Part shown: positions 31,440 to 39,629 of the stretch, in pieces | Position numbering within the stretch: position 1 is the first letter of the stretch | Layout of the letters: each line of letters starts with the position of its first letter | Source: Nocardioides psychrotolerans | GTDB lineage: Bacteria > Actinomycetota > Actinomycetes > Propionibacteriales > Nocardioidaceae | Assembly: GCF_900113685.1 (NCBI RefSeq) | Contig: NZ_FOQG01000021.1 | Location: 1-59,404 of the forward strand | Length of the DNA: 59,404 bases | Direction of reading: 5' to 3' | Program-made: the position numbers and the translations under genes | Notes under the pieces: generated by a model | What the model saw: only the letters and a program-made list of their open reading frames with translations | Database searches by the model: none | Told to the model about the DNA's origin: nothing

Positions 31440-32933
31440 CTAGGTCGAGCTGGACGGCTTGTTCGCGCGCACGCCCCGAGCGTCGGCCAGGACGTCGGGG
31501 CCGGGCTTGTCGGAGAAGGCGTGCCGGGGTGCGGCCAGCAACGACAGCGCCGCGAGCAGGGAGGCCACGGAGCACACGGCCCAGACGGTGAGGTAGCCCG
31601 ACAGCGGTGCTTCCGCCTCGGTCACGCCCTCGATCCCCTTGCTGGCCAGGGCGATCGCGAAGATCGAGGAGGCGATCGCGCCACCGACGGTCTTGGTCGC
31701 ATTGGTCATGCCGGTCGCGAAGCCGGTGCGGTCGGGCGGGGCGGCAGCGGCGGCGGCGGCCGGCAGGGCGGCGACAAGGGCACCCGAGCCGAGGCCGGCG
31801 ATGCCCATGTTGAGCAGCGCCTGGCCGGTGCTGTCGTGGAAGGGGATCCACAACGCATAGCCGAGCGCCACGAGCAGGCAGGACACCATCAGCGCCCGTC
31901 GTACGCCGAGCCAACGCGAGGTGAGCGGCAGCGTGAAGGCCCCGATCGCCAACGTGATGACGTAGACGCCGATCAGCGTGGAGACGAACGCCGAGTCGGC
32001 GCCGAGGCCGTAGCCGCGCACGTCGGGGTCGGCCTGCGCGAAGGTGGACAGCGGGATCTGGCCGCCGAGGACGGGGATGCCGAAGAGGAACGCGGTGAGC
32101 TGGACCGGCCACTGCTGCGGCGTCGCCAGCAGGCGCACGTCCACGATCGGCTCGGCCTGCGCCGTCTCGAACCGCCAGAACGGCACGAGCGCCGCGAGGC
32201 CGGCGAGGACCAGGGCCCAGGCAAGAGGGCTGCCGACACCCTGCAGGCGCAGCACCACCAGGCCGGCCATCACCAGCCCGAGGGCCAGCGTGATCAGCCC
32301 GAGGCCGGTCCAGTCGATGCCGCCGGTGGCCTCGCCGGGAGAGTTCTCCACGCCGACGAGGATCACGAAGAAGACCGCGGTGACGACCATCGCGGGGATC
32401 GCCAGCAGCAGGTTCATGTCGAGGGTGTCGACCAGCAGCCCGCTGCTGAGCGCACCGATGATGACCGCGAGCTCGAGCGCGCCGACCAGCACGGCCGCGC
32501 CGCGTCGGGTGAGCAGCTCCTGGCGGCCGGAGTCGCGGGTGCGGTGGTGGATGATCGCGACCTCGAGCGGCAACCACACGACGTAGGCGCCCTGGAGCGC
32601 CCAGCCGATCAGGAAGGTCGAGAACGACGGCGCGAAGGCCAGGATCCACGAGCCGAGGGCCGTGACCGCGGTCGAGAGCAGCAGCACCTTCTGGTGCCCG
32701 ACCAGGTCGGCGAGGCGAGCGAGCAGCGGCACGCAGAGCGCGCTGACGATCAGCTGGGCCGCCTCGAACCAGTTGACGTCGCCCTCGCTGATGCTCAGGT
32801 GGTCGGCGATCTGCGGGAAGATCGGGGTGTAGTAGCCCTGGAGCACGCCGCTCGCGACCTCGACGGCGACCAGGAAGCCGACGACTAGCGCGAGGCCCTG
32901 GGCAGCGGGCCTGAGGGTGGGACTGGTGGTCAT
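31440..32933 (-). CDS. MFS transporter
   Basis: A 497-residue major facilitator with about 14 hydrophobic helices. The first helix is LALVVGFLVAVEVASGV, followed by a loop with the MFS motif ARLADLVGHQKVLLL (motif A, about residues 75-89). The second half contains GYGLGADSAFVSTLIGVYVI and TGFATGMTNATKTVGGAI. The family exchanges or exports many small solutes, and substrate is not deducible. ATG 32933 overlaps the stop of the M20 peptidase gene by four bases, so the two proteins are made together. This coupling suggests uptake of a compound that the peptidase hydrolyses, or of its products. Confidence 0.9.
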   Translation of the reverse strand: MTTSPTLRPAAQGLALVVGFLVAVEVASGVLQGYYTPIFPQIADHLSISEGDVNWFEAAQLIVSALCVPLLARLADLVGHQKVLLLSTAVTALGSWILAFAPSFSTFLIGWALQGAYVVWLPLEVAIIHHRTRDSGRQELLTRRGAAVLVGALELAVIIGALSSGLLVDTLDMNLLLAIPAMVVTAVFFVILVGVENSPGEATGGIDWTGLGLITLALGLVMAGLVVLRLQGVGSPLAWALVLAGLAALVPFWRFETAQAEPIVDVRLLATPQQWPVQLTAFLFGIPVLGGQIPLSTFAQADPDVRGYGLGADSAFVSTLIGVYVITLAIGAFTLPLTSRWLGVRRALMVSCLLVALGYALWIPFHDSTGQALLNMGIAGLGSGALVAALPAAAAAAAPPDRTGFATGMTNATKTVGGAIASSIFAIALASKGIEGVTEAEAPLSGYLTVWAVCSVASLLAALSLLAAPRHAFSDKPGPDVLADARGVRANKPSSST

Positions 32934-34294
32934 CGGGGGAGCCTCTCGATCAGCAGCTCGTACCAGCGGACGCCGTCGAGGAAGGCATCGACGCCGAGGT
33001 GCTCGTCGAAGCTGTGGATGGCCTCGCGCTGCGCCTTGGTCATGCGAAACGGCGCGAAGCGGTAGACGCGCTCGCAGATCTCGGTGAAGAAGCGCGAGTC
33101 CGTGGCGGCCATCATCACGTAGGGCGAGGGGACGGCCTCGGGGAAGACCTCGCCGATCGTCGCCTCCAGCAGCTCGAAGGCGTCGTCCATCGGGGAGACC
33201 GGGCTCGGCTCGTTCTGCTCCACCACGTCGAGGTGGACCTCGTCGTCGGCGACGACCGACCGAACGTGGTCGAGCACGTCGCTGACGGTGTCGCCGACCA
33301 TGATCCTGATGTTGACGCCGGCCTTGGCGGTCGCGGCGATCACGTTGAGGGCCGGGGAGCCCGAGAGGGTCGTGACCGCGAACGTCGTGCGCGTCATCGC
33401 GGCGGGCTCCGGGCCGGCGGCGAGCAGCGCGCGGGTCAGCAGTGGCTTGAGGCGGGCGGCGTTGGCGAAGACCGGCCTCAGCGGGAGCGGGCCGTGTGGC
33501 GCCATCCGGCGGAAGAGCTCGATCGTCGGGGGCGGGGTCCGCGGCGCCATGGGGGAGCGGTCGAGGCGCACGATCGCACGGGCCAGGCGGGCGGTCGGCC
33601 CCATCCGGCTCGGGGTGCTGGCATGGCCCCCGCGTCCCTCGACCCGCAGCTCGAGCGACGTCACGCCCTTCTCGGTGAGGCCGATGACACCGATCGGTGC
33701 CGTGACGCCGGGGAAGGCCTCGCTGGCGACCGCGCCGCCCTCGTCCAGGACGAACCACGGCCGCACGTCCCTCCTGCGGAGCTCCTCGACGGCGAGCACC
33801 GCGGCGCTGCCCGAGACCTCCTCGTTGCAGCCGAAGGAGAGCCACACGTCCTGCGCCGGGACCACGTCGCGCTCCAGCAGCGACTCGACGGCCTCGCAGA
33901 TCGCGACCAGGGAGCCCTTGTCGTCGAGCGTCCCGCGGCCCCAGATGACGCCGTCGACGATCGCGCCGGAGAAGGCAGGGTGCCGCCACGTGCCCTCGAC
34001 CGGTACGACGTCGAGGTGGGCCATCAGCACGACCGGGCGGGCGTTGCTCGCGCCGCGCCAGTGAAAGAGCAGGCCGTGGGTGTCGACGCGCGTCAGCTGG
34101 AGCCGCTCGTGGAGCACCGGGAACTGGCGGGCCAGCTCCTCGAGGAACTGGTCGAAGGCCGCGGTGTCGACGAGGGCCGGGTCGCGGTCGCTGACGGTCG
34201 GTATCCGCACCAGGGCCTGGAGCTTCTCCACCGCCCGGTCATGCGTGCCGGCATGCGTGCAGGCATGCGGCGGCCGCCCCTCCCTCAAGGTCAT
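32930..34294 (-). CDS. M20-family metallopeptidase (carboxypeptidase S/PM20D1-like)
   Basis: A 454-residue di-zinc peptidase/amidohydrolase. The metal-binding blocks are intact: VVLMAHLDVVPVEG (about 89-102), IWGRGTLDDKGSL (about 115-127) and SFGCNEEVSGSAA (about 150-162). WFVLDEGGAV and the C-terminal MMAATDSRFF also fit. No signal peptide is visible; the N-terminus carries a His-containing PPHACTHAGTHD stretch produced by a 12-bp DNA repeat. It is the first gene of an operon with an MFS transporter. A palindrome related to that before hutH lies 27 bases upstream, so histidine-linked control is possible. The substrate might be a peptide or N-acyl amino acid. Confidence 0.88.
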   Translation of the reverse strand: MTLREGRPPHACTHAGTHDRAVEKLQALVRIPTVSDRDPALVDTAAFDQFLEELARQFPVLHERLQLTRVDTHGLLFHWRGASNARPVVLMAHLDVVPVEGTWRHPAFSGAIVDGVIWGRGTLDDKGSLVAICEAVESLLERDVVPAQDVWLSFGCNEEVSGSAAVLAVEELRRRDVRPWFVLDEGGAVASEAFPGVTAPIGVIGLTEKGVTSLELRVEGRGGHASTPSRMGPTARLARAIVRLDRSPMAPRTPPPTIELFRRMAPHGPLPLRPVFANAARLKPLLTRALLAAGPEPAAMTRTTFAVTTLSGSPALNVIAATAKAGVNIRIMVGDTVSDVLDHVRSVVADDEVHLDVVEQNEPSPVSPMDDAFELLEATIGEVFPEAVPSPYVMMAATDSRFFTEICERVYRFAPFRMTKAQREAIHSFDEHLGVDAFLDGVRWYELLIERLPR

Positions 34295-34320
34295 GCGGTG
34301 ACGCTACCGCGCGACGAGCC

Positions 34321-34336
34321 GTCTCGGATGTGAGAC
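34321..34336. promoter_or_regulatory. Putative operator matching the hutH palindrome
   Basis: GTCTCGGATGTGAGAC lies 27 bases before the M20 peptidase start. Its core TCTCGGATGTGAGA shares TCTCGGAT and GAGA with the site upstream of hutH at 21327-21340. The outer GTCTC/GAGAC arms are an exact inverted repeat. Confidence 0.6.
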
Positions 34337-34388
34337 GCCGGCGTGCCTGGGGGTCGTTGACCGCGGCGACGCGGACCGGTGGACTAGG

Positions 34389-35042
34389 TTAGTGACCCGT
34401 CTCGCCCTCGTGGCCTCCCCAGTGGCCACCCCAGTGGCCGTGGTGCACCACGTCGCGCCACGGCGTCCGGGCGCGTCGGGTCGGCGACCCGCTGGTCGCG
34501 TCGGGCTCCTCGGCGACGCGGTGCCCGATCGTGATGACGCCGACCGGGTCGTGGTCGTCGGGGATGCCGAACTCCTCGCGCAGCCGCGGCTCGTGGGCGG
34601 CGTGGACGCCGAAGAAGCAGGCGCCGAGCCCCGCGTCGGTGACGGTCTGCAGGATCAGCAGCGAGGCCATCGCGGCGTCCATGTGCCAGAACGGCTTGGC
34701 CCAGCGGGTCTCGTCGCGGTCGCTCCAGCCCTTGTCCGGCTCGGCATAGCGGTCGAGGTACGCCGCCTTGCTCGAGCACGGCACGATCACGACCGGCGCG
34801 GTCATGAGCCCCGCGAGCCAGGCGCCGGGCCGCTCGAGGCTGGCGGCATCGGTGGAGGCGGCCCAGAAACGTCGTACGTCGTGGGGCTGGTCGAGGCGCA
34901 GGAACGCCCAGCCCTGGCTGAAACCGGCGTTGGGGGCGCGGGTCGCGTTGTCGAGCGCGCGGTCGATGATCGTCGGGTCGACGGGCCCCTCGGCGTAGCG
35001 GCGGACCATCAAGCGACGCCTGACGACGTCCTGGAACTCCAC
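34389..35042 (-). CDS. Nitroreductase-family protein with His-rich tail
   Basis: A 217-residue FMN-dependent nitroreductase-type protein. Features are VVRRRLMVRRYAEGPV with flavin-contacting arginines near the start, NATRAPNAGFSQGWAF, MDAAMASLLILQTVTDAGLGACFFG and a GVITIGH end-of-domain motif. The C-terminus is unusual: HHGHWGGHWGGHEGETGH, from a 12-bp tandem repeat. GTG at 35042 is preferred over ATG 35063 because a GGGG ribosome-binding site precedes it and the longer start would run into the divergent gene. Substrate is unknown. Confidence 0.85.
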   Translation of the reverse strand: MEFQDVVRRRLMVRRYAEGPVDPTIIDRALDNATRAPNAGFSQGWAFLRLDQPHDVRRFWAASTDAASLERPGAWLAGLMTAPVVIVPCSSKAAYLDRYAEPDKGWSDRDETRWAKPFWHMDAAMASLLILQTVTDAGLGACFFGVHAAHEPRLREEFGIPDDHDPVGVITIGHRVAEEPDATSGSPTRRARTPWRDVVHHGHWGGHWGGHEGETGH

Positions 35043-35061
35043 GTGCCCCAGTATGGGCCCC

Positions 35062-36321
35062 ATGGCTGACGACTTCGAGCGGATGTGGGCCGACCTGGCC
35101 CCGATCGGTCGATCGTCGACGTCCGGTGGCTACTTCCGTCAGCCCTTCCTCGGCGCCGAGACCGAGCTGCGCGCGTGGTTCGTCGAGCAGGCGATCGCGC
35201 GGGGGCTCGTGGTGGAGGCCGACGGCGTCGGCAACGTCGTGGCCTGGTGGGACACCGCCTCTCCTGGCGCTGCTGCGTCCGGCGCTGCCTCTTCCGGCGC
35301 TGGCGGTGCCGTGCTGACGGGATCGCACCTCGACTCGGTGCTCGACGGCGGGGCCTACGACGGACCGCTGGGCGTCGTCTCCGCCCTCGCGGCGGTCGAC
35401 CTGCTGAGGTCGCGCGGGGTCGTGCCGCTGCGGCGGATCGGGGTGTCGGTCTTCGCCGAGGAGGAAGGCTCCCGCTTCGGGCTGGCCTGCCTGGGCTCGC
35501 GGCTGGCGACGGGCGGGCTGTCGTGGTCCGACGCGCAGGAGCTGCGCGACCGGGACGGGGTGTTCCTGGCGGACGCGCTGGCGTCGGTGGACCTGCCGGG
35601 CGGGGCCGGGTGGCCGGGTGGCGGGGTGCTGGACCTCTCGGGCGTCGGGACCTTCGTGGAGCTGCACGTCGAGCAGGGGCGCGACCTGGTCGACCGGGGG
35701 GCCGCGGTCGGCGTGGCGAGCGAGATCTGGCCGCACGGGCGCTACCGCTTCGACGTCACCGGCGAGGCCAACCACGCCGGCACCACACGCATGGAGGACC
35801 GGGCCGACCCGATGCTGACCTTCGCCATGACCGCGCTCGCAGCCAACAAGCAGGCCCGGCTGTCCGGGTCGCGCGCGACCTTCGGCCGCGTCGAGGTCGA
35901 GCCCAACGGCACCAACGCCGTGCCGTCGCGGGTGACCGCGTGGCTCGACGCACGCTGCGCCTCCGACGCCGAGCTCGCCGACCTGGTGGGCGCCGTGACC
36001 CGCCAGGGCACGGAGCGGGCCGGGCGTGACGGCACGGCGCTGGTCGTCACCGCGGAGTCCGTGTCGGCGTCCGTGGCCTTCGACGCGTCGCTCGCCACCG
36101 CGGTCGCTGCCGACCACGCCGGCGGTGACTGGCCCGTGATCCCCACCCAGGCCGGCCACGACGCAGGCATCCTCTCGGCCGCGGGCATCCCCACCGCGAT
36201 GCTGTTCGTCCGCAACCCGACCGGCGTCTCGCACTCCCCGGCCGAGTCGGCGACGGTCCCCGACTGCCTGGTGGGCGTCTCCGCCCTCGCGGACACGCTC
36301 GAGCGGCTGGCCGGCCGATGA
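35062..36321 (+). CDS. Allantoate amidohydrolase-like M20 enzyme (candidate N-formylglutamate hydrolase)
   Basis: A 419-residue M20 amidohydrolase of the allantoate amidohydrolase/N-carbamoylase group. Metal ligands are visible in GSHLDSVLDGGAYDGPLG (His89, Asp100), FAEEEGSRFG, and the C-terminal TQAGHDAGIL and GVSHSPAE. The dimer-domain signature ELHVEQGRDL and the substrate arginine region NHAGTTRMEDR are present. Its stop overlaps the hutF start (ATGA), so it is made with hutF and hutI. No HutG-type deformylase is present in the window. In this context it could hydrolyse N-formyl-L-glutamate, but that is inference; annotation by homology would say allantoate. Confidence 0.87.
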   Translation: MADDFERMWADLAPIGRSSTSGGYFRQPFLGAETELRAWFVEQAIARGLVVEADGVGNVVAWWDTASPGAAASGAASSGAGGAVLTGSHLDSVLDGGAYDGPLGVVSALAAVDLLRSRGVVPLRRIGVSVFAEEEGSRFGLACLGSRLATGGLSWSDAQELRDRDGVFLADALASVDLPGGAGWPGGGVLDLSGVGTFVELHVEQGRDLVDRGAAVGVASEIWPHGRYRFDVTGEANHAGTTRMEDRADPMLTFAMTALAANKQARLSGSRATFGRVEVEPNGTNAVPSRVTAWLDARCASDAELADLVGAVTRQGTERAGRDGTALVVTAESVSASVAFDASLATAVAADHAGGDWPVIPTQAGHDAGILSAAGIPTAMLFVRNPTGVSHSPAESATVPDCLVGVSALADTLERLAGR

Positions 36322-37688
36322 GCGCGGTGAGCGGCTCGTCGTACGTCCTCGAGCGGGCCTGGGTCGACGGCGCGGTCCACGACGACGTGCTGGTCGTGAT
36401 CGAGGACGGGCGGTTCACCGAGGTGCTTCGTGGGCGAGTCGCGCACTTGTCGGGTGTTGCAACCCCTGACAAGCGACAGAGTCCCCGGACATCCGGGGAC
36501 TCATGCACCCTCCCCGGCCTCACCCTCCCCGGCCTGGCCAACGGCCACAGCCACGCGTTCCACCGGGCACTGCGCGGGCGGACCCAGCGGCAGCGGGGGA
36601 CGTTCTGGACGTGGCGGGAGCAGATGTACGCGGTGGCGGAGGCGCTGGACCCCGACACCTACTATGCGCTGGCGCGGGCGGTCTTCCGCGAGATGGTGGC
36701 CGCGGGGATCACGACCGTGGGGGAGTTCCACTACCTGCACCACCAGCCCGACGGCACGCCGTACGACGAGCCGAACGCGATGGGCCTCGCGCTCATCGCT
36801 GCGGCACACGATGCCGGGATCCGGATCGCGCTGCTCGACACCTGCTACCTCAGCAGCGGGTTCGGCGAGCCGGTCCAGGGCGTGCAGCGGCGCTACTCCG
36901 ACGGCGACGCCGAGCGATGGGCGCAGCGCATGAGCGCCCTCCGACCTGACGACGCCACGGTGGTCGGAGCCGCGATCCACTCGGTGCGCGCCGTGCCCGA
37001 CGAGCACCTCGCGACCGTCGTGGAGGCTGCGACCGGTCGTCCGCTGCACGTGCACCTCTCGGAGCAGACAGCCGAGAACGACGCCTGCATCGCCGCCTAC
37101 GGCGCCACGCCGACCCAGCTCCTCGCCGACCACGGGGTGCTCGGGCCGCTGACGAGCGCGGTGCACGCTACGCACCTGATGGAGGACGACCTGATCCACC
37201 TCGGCAGCACCCACACCTACGCATGCTTCTGCCCCACGACCGAGCGCGACCTCGGCGACGGCGTCGGTCCCAGCCGGCACCTGTACGAGGCGGGAAGCCC
37301 GCTGACCCTCGGGTCGGACAGCCACGCCGTCATCGACCTCTTCGAGGAGATGCGCGCGGTCGAGATGGACGAGCGGCTGGCCACGCGCAGCCGCGGTCAC
37401 TGGACCGCCCACGAGCTCCTGGACGCGGCGACCGTCCACGGCCACGCCAGCCTGGGCTTCCACGATGCCGGCGCGATCGCGGTCGGCCAGCGGGCCGACC
37501 TGGTCACCCTCGACACCGCCAGCCCGCGCACCGCCGGCACCGGCGCCGACGCGCAGACGGCCGTCTTCGCCGCAACCGCTGCCGACATCACGCATGTCGT
37601 GGTCGACGGACGCGTCGTCTTCCAGCAGGGTGATCGCGAGCAGGTCGGTCGCGACCTCGCCGTCGCGATCGAGAGGCTGTGGGTGTGA
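36318..37688 (+). CDS. hutF: Formimidoylglutamate deiminase
   Basis: Converts N-formimidoyl-L-glutamate to N-formyl-L-glutamate and ammonia, a late step of histidine degradation. The protein has 456 residues and is an amidohydrolase-superfamily enzyme: metal site LANGHSHAFHRALRGRTQ (His77, His79), HVHLSEQ, SAVHATHL, CPTTERDLGDG and the GSDSHAVIDLFEEMR aspartate motif. The N-terminal beta-domain is split by about 25 unusual residues (39-64) encoded by two palindromes at 36446-36502. They lie before the catalytic barrel, and the frame is kept, so activity may persist. It is translationally coupled to the upstream M20 gene and precedes hutI by 28 bases. Confidence 0.95.
   Translation: MSAVSGSSYVLERAWVDGAVHDDVLVVIEDGRFTEVLRGRVAHLSGVATPDKRQSPRTSGDSCTLPGLTLPGLANGHSHAFHRALRGRTQRQRGTFWTWREQMYAVAEALDPDTYYALARAVFREMVAAGITTVGEFHYLHHQPDGTPYDEPNAMGLALIAAAHDAGIRIALLDTCYLSSGFGEPVQGVQRRYSDGDAERWAQRMSALRPDDATVVGAAIHSVRAVPDEHLATVVEAATGRPLHVHLSEQTAENDACIAAYGATPTQLLADHGVLGPLTSAVHATHLMEDDLIHLGSTHTYACFCPTTERDLGDGVGPSRHLYEAGSPLTLGSDSHAVIDLFEEMRAVEMDERLATRSRGHWTAHELLDAATVHGHASLGFHDAGAIAVGQRADLVTLDTASPRTAGTGADAQTAVFAATAADITHVVVDGRVVFQQGDREQVGRDLAVAIERLWV
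36446..36502. repeat. Double palindrome inserted in frame within hutF
   Basis: Two adjacent inverted repeats. The first pairs CTTGTCGGGTGTTG with CAACCCCTGACAAG at 12 of 14 positions (36446-36473). The second is a perfect 11-bp stem GAGTCCCCGGA/TCCGGGGACTC with a two-base loop (36479-36502). They encode residues with no counterpart in typical HutF proteins. This suggests a palindromic element that inserted without breaking the frame. Confidence 0.75.
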
Positions 37689-37716
37689 GGCACGTGAGGC
37701 AGGTGAGGGAAGAGTG

Positions 37717-38862
37717 GTGACGAGCACGCTGCTGACCAACATCGGCGAGCTCACGACCCACGACCCCGCCGGCGCCGAGGTCCTGCGCCAGGCGGCGCTG
37801 GTCATCGAGGGCGCCCACGTCGCGTGGGTCGGCCACCTCGCCGACGCCCCCGCCGCCGACGCCCAGGTCGACCTCGCCGGCCGCGCTGTCGTGCCGGGCT
37901 TCGTCGACAGCCACAGCCACCTGGTCTTCGCCGGCGACCGTGCCGACGAGTTCGCGGCCCGCATGGCGGGCCAGCCCTACGCCGCCGGCGGCATCCGCAC
38001 CACCGTCAGCGCCACCCGCGGGGCGAGCGACGAGCAGCTCACCGCTCGCGTCGGGAGCCTCGTGGCCGAGATGCGCCGCCAGGGCACCACGACCGTCGAG
38101 ATCAAGAGCGGCTACGGGCTCAGCGTCCACGACGAGGCGCGCAGCCTGGCCGTGGCGCGCCAGTTCACCGAGGAGACGACCTTCCTCGGCGCCCACGTCG
38201 TGCCCGAGGGCACCACCGTCGAGGACTACGTCGCGCTGGTCACGGGCCCGATGCTTGAGGCCGCCGCACCGCACGCCCGCTGGATCGACGTCTTCTGCGA
38301 GGAAGGCGCCTTCGACGGCGACCAGGCCCGCACGGTCCTCGAGGCGGGTCGCTCGGCCGGCCTGCTGCCCCGCCTGCACGCCAACCAGCTCACCGCGGGG
38401 CCCGGCGTACGCCTCGCAGCGGAGCTGGGCCTGCACGCCGTCGACCACTGCACCCACCTGAGCGACGCCGACGTGGGCGCCCTGAGCGACTCGGGGACCA
38501 TCGCGACCTTGCTGCCGGGCGTGGAGTTCTCCACCCGCCAGCCCTACCCCGATGCCCGGGCGCTCCTCGACGCCGGCGTCCGGGTCGCGATCGCGACCGA
38601 CTGCAACCCGGGCTCCTGCTTCACCTCCTCCATGCCGTTCTGCATCGCCCTGGCCGTCCGCGAGATGGGGATGACCCCCGCCGAGGCGCTGCGCGCGGCC
38701 ACCGTGACCGGCGCGGCCGCCCTCGCGCGCGACGACGTCGGCGTCCTCGCTCCCGGCAAGCGCGCCGACCTCGTCGTCCTCGACGCCCCCAGCCACGTCC
38801 ACCTCGCCTACCGCCCCGGCACGCCGATCGTCGCCCAGACCTGGCTCGGAGGCCGCCCATGA
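37717..38862 (+). CDS. hutI: Imidazolonepropionase
   Basis: Hydrolyses 4-imidazolone-5-propionate to N-formimidoyl-L-glutamate. The 381-residue chain has the amidohydrolase metal motif GFVDSHSHLVFAGDRADEF (His66, His68), GIRTTVSATR, EIKSGYGLS, LGAHVVP, LHANQLTAG, DHCTHL and ATDCNPGSC. The length is slightly short but normal for actinobacteria. GTG 37717 is favoured over GTG 37714 because the GAGGGA ribosome-binding site then lies about six bases away. Its stop overlaps the phosphatidylcholine synthase start by four bases (ATGA). It completes the hut pathway between hutU and hutF. Confidence 0.96.
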   Translation: MTSTLLTNIGELTTHDPAGAEVLRQAALVIEGAHVAWVGHLADAPAADAQVDLAGRAVVPGFVDSHSHLVFAGDRADEFAARMAGQPYAAGGIRTTVSATRGASDEQLTARVGSLVAEMRRQGTTTVEIKSGYGLSVHDEARSLAVARQFTEETTFLGAHVVPEGTTVEDYVALVTGPMLEAAAPHARWIDVFCEEGAFDGDQARTVLEAGRSAGLLPRLHANQLTAGPGVRLAAELGLHAVDHCTHLSDADVGALSDSGTIATLLPGVEFSTRQPYPDARALLDAGVRVAIATDCNPGSCFTSSMPFCIALAVREMGMTPAEALRAATVTGAAALARDDVGVLAPGKRADLVVLDAPSHVHLAYRPGTPIVAQTWLGGRP

Positions 38863-39629
38863 CCGCCACCCCCGCACCACCGCACACCCCACCACCGCAC
38901 ACCCCACCCCACAGCAGGGCCCAGTGGCTCGCAGCCGCGGCCGTGCACACCTACACCGCGACCGGGTCCGTGCTGGCGCTGCTGATGGTGCACTACTCCT
39001 ACCGCGGCGACGTCGACACCGTGCTGTGGCTGTTCTTCGCCGCGATGGTCGTCGACGGCACCGACGGGATGCTCGCGCGGCGCTTCCGGGTCAAGGAGCT
39101 GGTGCCCGGCTTCGACGGCGCGTTGCTCGACAACATCGTCGACTACATGACCTACGTGCTCGCGCCGATGGCGCTGCTGTGGGCCAACGGCTACCTGCCT
39201 GACGGCACCTTCGGCGGGATCGTCGCAGCGGTGCCGCTGATGGCCTCGTGCGTGCAGTTCTGCCGCACGGACGCCAAGCCGGTCGTCGAGGGCGAGCACT
39301 TCTTCCTGGGCTTCCCGAGCTATTGGAACGTGCTGGCCTTCTACGTCATCGCCACCGGCATGGGCACCACCGCCACCGCGGTCGCGATCCTGGTCTGCAC
39401 GGTCCTGGTCTTCGTGCCGATCCGCTACGTCTATCCCTCACGCACCGAGGCGCTGTGGCAGCTCACGTTCGTGCTGACGGCGCTGTGGTTCGTCGCCTAC
39501 GCGGTGATTGTCGCCCAGCTTCCCGACCCGCAGACGTGGATCGTCGCCGGCTCGGTCGGCTACCTCGTCTACTACGTCGCGCTGAGCCTCTGGCTGACCC
39601 TGGCGTCGGGGCGTCGGGCCGTTCAGTAG
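38859..39629 (+). CDS. pcs: Phosphatidylcholine synthase (CDP-alcohol phosphatidyltransferase family)
   Basis: Predicted to condense CDP-diacylglycerol with choline to phosphatidylcholine and CMP in the membrane. The CDP-OH signature is complete: DGTDGMLARR, then GFDGALLDNIVD (Asp-Gly-x2-Ala-Arg-x8-Gly-x3-Asp-x3-Asp), near residues 66-98. FDGALLDNIVDYMTYV is characteristic of bacterial Pcs rather than of PgsA or PssA. The protein has 256 residues with about eight membrane helices. A proline/histidine-rich N-terminus (PPHTPPPHTPPH) reflects a short DNA repeat. Its start overlaps the hutI stop, an odd operon partner for histidine degradation. The stop overlaps the convergent M1 peptidase gene by seven bases. 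Confidence 0.85.
   Translation: MTATPAPPHTPPPHTPPHSRAQWLAAAAVHTYTATGSVLALLMVHYSYRGDVDTVLWLFFAAMVVDGTDGMLARRFRVKELVPGFDGALLDNIVDYMTYVLAPMALLWANGYLPDGTFGGIVAAVPLMASCVQFCRTDAKPVVEGEHFFLGFPSYWNVLAFYVIATGMGTTATAVAILVCTVLVFVPIRYVYPSRTEALWQLTFVLTALWFVAYAVIVAQLPDPQTWIVAGSVGYLVYYVALSLWLTLASGRRAVQ

Noticed and set aside
34384..36234. 616-codon reverse frame
   Set aside because: Shadow of the nitroreductase and the allC-like gene; no coherent domains.
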